The translations under genes were made by a program, and so were the position numbers. The notes under the pieces are model-generated. The model was not told the origin of the DNA. It did not search any database and saw only the letters and a program-made list of their open reading frames with translations. 7,730 nucleotides of DNA from an uncultured Flavobacteriaceae bacterium (lineage in GTDB: Bacteria > Bacteroidota > Bacteroidia > Flavobacteriales > Flavobacteriaceae), in NCBI GenBank assembly GCA_938074515.1, contig CALJFV010000228.1, positions 1-7,730 on the forward strand, written 5' to 3'. Numbering within the stretch: position 1 is the stretch's first letter; each line of letters opens with the position of its first letter. Positions 6,949 through 7,730 of the stretch are shown piece after piece.

Positions 6949-7730
6949 GACTTCAACACAATTGGACTTTTTGGATCATAGCACTGCTCTTTTCAGCCTG
7001 TCAAAATAAGCAGACTCAAGAGAACATCGGTCCGCAAAGATTTAGCTTAGTATCCTCTGAAAAATCCAATATCACTTTTAGCAACAAAGTCGAAAATCAA
7101 AAGGACTTCAACATATTTAAATACCGTAATTTTTACAATGGTGGTGGTGTGGCTATTGGAGATATCAATAACGATGGATTATCTGACGTCTATTTTACGG
7201 CCAATATGGGACCAAATAAGTTATATCTCAACAAAGGGAATTGGGTTTTTGAAGACATCTCTGAGACAGCAGGCGTTCAAGGGAATAAACCCTGGTCTAC
7301 AGGCGTGGTTATGGTCGATGTCAATCAGGATGGCTTGTTGGACATTTATGTTTCGAATGCAGGCAATATGGAGGGTGAAAACCACAACAACGATTTATAT
7401 ATCAATAATGGGGATTTGACCTTTAGTGAACAGGCCAAAACTTACAATTTAGCAGAAACCGGGTTTTCTACGCATGCAAGTTTTTTTGATTATGATAAAG
7501 ATGGTGACCTCGATGCCTATATTTTAAACAACAGTAATATTCCAGTAAGCAGTCTTGGCTTTGCCCATCAACGCGATGTTCGCGCCCAAGATTGGAATGT
7601 CCCAAAAATGTTTCGCGGCGTTGGAGACATGTTGCTGCGTAATGACAATGGTGTATTTACCGACGTTAGTGAGCAAGCAGGAATTTATGGAAGTTTGATT
7701 GGATTTGGACTGGGCGTTATGGTTAGCGAT
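6945..7730 (+). CDS. FG-GAP/VCBS-repeat lipoprotein, N-terminal part (3' end outside window)
   Basis: Only the first 262 codons are in the window, open without a stop to the last base. The ATG overlaps the upstream TGA (ATGA at 6945-6948), which fixes the start and suggests translational coupling. A short signal peptide (R2, hydrophobic 9-16) ends in the lipobox SAC with Cys19, so this is a predicted lipoprotein. Clear repeat loops are GDINNDGLSDVYF (72-84), VDVNQDGLLDIYV (124-136) and FDYDKDGDLDAYI (181-193). It aligns in order with the upstream lipoprotein: FYNGGGVAIGDINNDG, FSTHASFFDYDKDGDLD and FTDVSEQAGIYGS each have a counterpart there, so the two are tandem paralogs. By analogy the full protein would be about 1100 residues with an UnbV/ASPIC domain, but that part is not visible. 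The function is unknown; surface binding is the likely role. Confidence 0.93.
   Translation, partial: MRLQHNWTFWIIALLFSACQNKQTQENIGPQRFSLVSSEKSNITFSNKVENQKDFNIFKYRNFYNGGGVAIGDINNDGLSDVYFTANMGPNKLYLNKGNWVFEDISETAGVQGNKPWSTGVVMVDVNQDGLLDIYVSNAGNMEGENHNNDLYINNGDLTFSEQAKTYNLAETGFSTHASFFDYDKDGDLDAYILNNSNIPVSSLGFAHQRDVRAQDWNVPKMFRGVGDMLLRNDNGVFTDVSEQAGIYGSLIGFGLGVMVSD

Noticed and set aside
7138..7419. Plus-strand ORFs nested in other frames (294-521, 813-1082, 4583-4792, 7138-7419)
   Set aside because: Each lies wholly inside a family-matched gene in another frame. At 7138-7419 the real frame is the one from 6945, whose repeat motifs run through it.

Overview
The window looks like chromosomal DNA of a member of the Bacteroidota, most probably a free-living Flavobacteriia- or Cytophagia-like bacterium. 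The evidence is a SusC/SusD outer-membrane uptake pair, large FG-GAP/VCBS lipoproteins with an UnbV/ASPIC domain, A-rich leaders without a clear Shine-Dalgarno, and moderately AT-rich coding DNA. The family and genus cannot be fixed from this sequence.

All four genes lie on the + strand. Positions 2-1873 hold the C-terminal part of a SusC/RagA TonB-dependent receptor, whose plug and early barrel lie upstream of the window. After 10 bases comes a complete SusD/RagB lipoprotein (1884-3443). A strong intrinsic terminator (3464-3498) closes this unit. The 142-base gap 3444-3585 also holds an AT-rich stretch and one weak promoter candidate.

A second unit follows. A complete 1120-residue lipoprotein (3586-6948) has two FG-GAP/VCBS repeat blocks on either side of an UnbV/ASPIC domain. 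Its TGA overlaps the ATG of a second, related lipoprotein (6945 to the window end, cut off), so the two are probably translationally coupled and arose by duplication.

SusC and SusD would form a lidded outer-membrane transporter powered by TonB. The two repeat lipoproteins are probably anchored in the outer membrane, perhaps at the surface, and may bind substrate or partner proteins. No enzyme, regulator or sigma/anti-sigma pair is visible, so the substrate is unknown. I see no RNA gene, mobile element or CRISPR array. I found no clearly new system; the most interesting part is the tandem ASPIC lipoprotein pair next to the SusCD genes.
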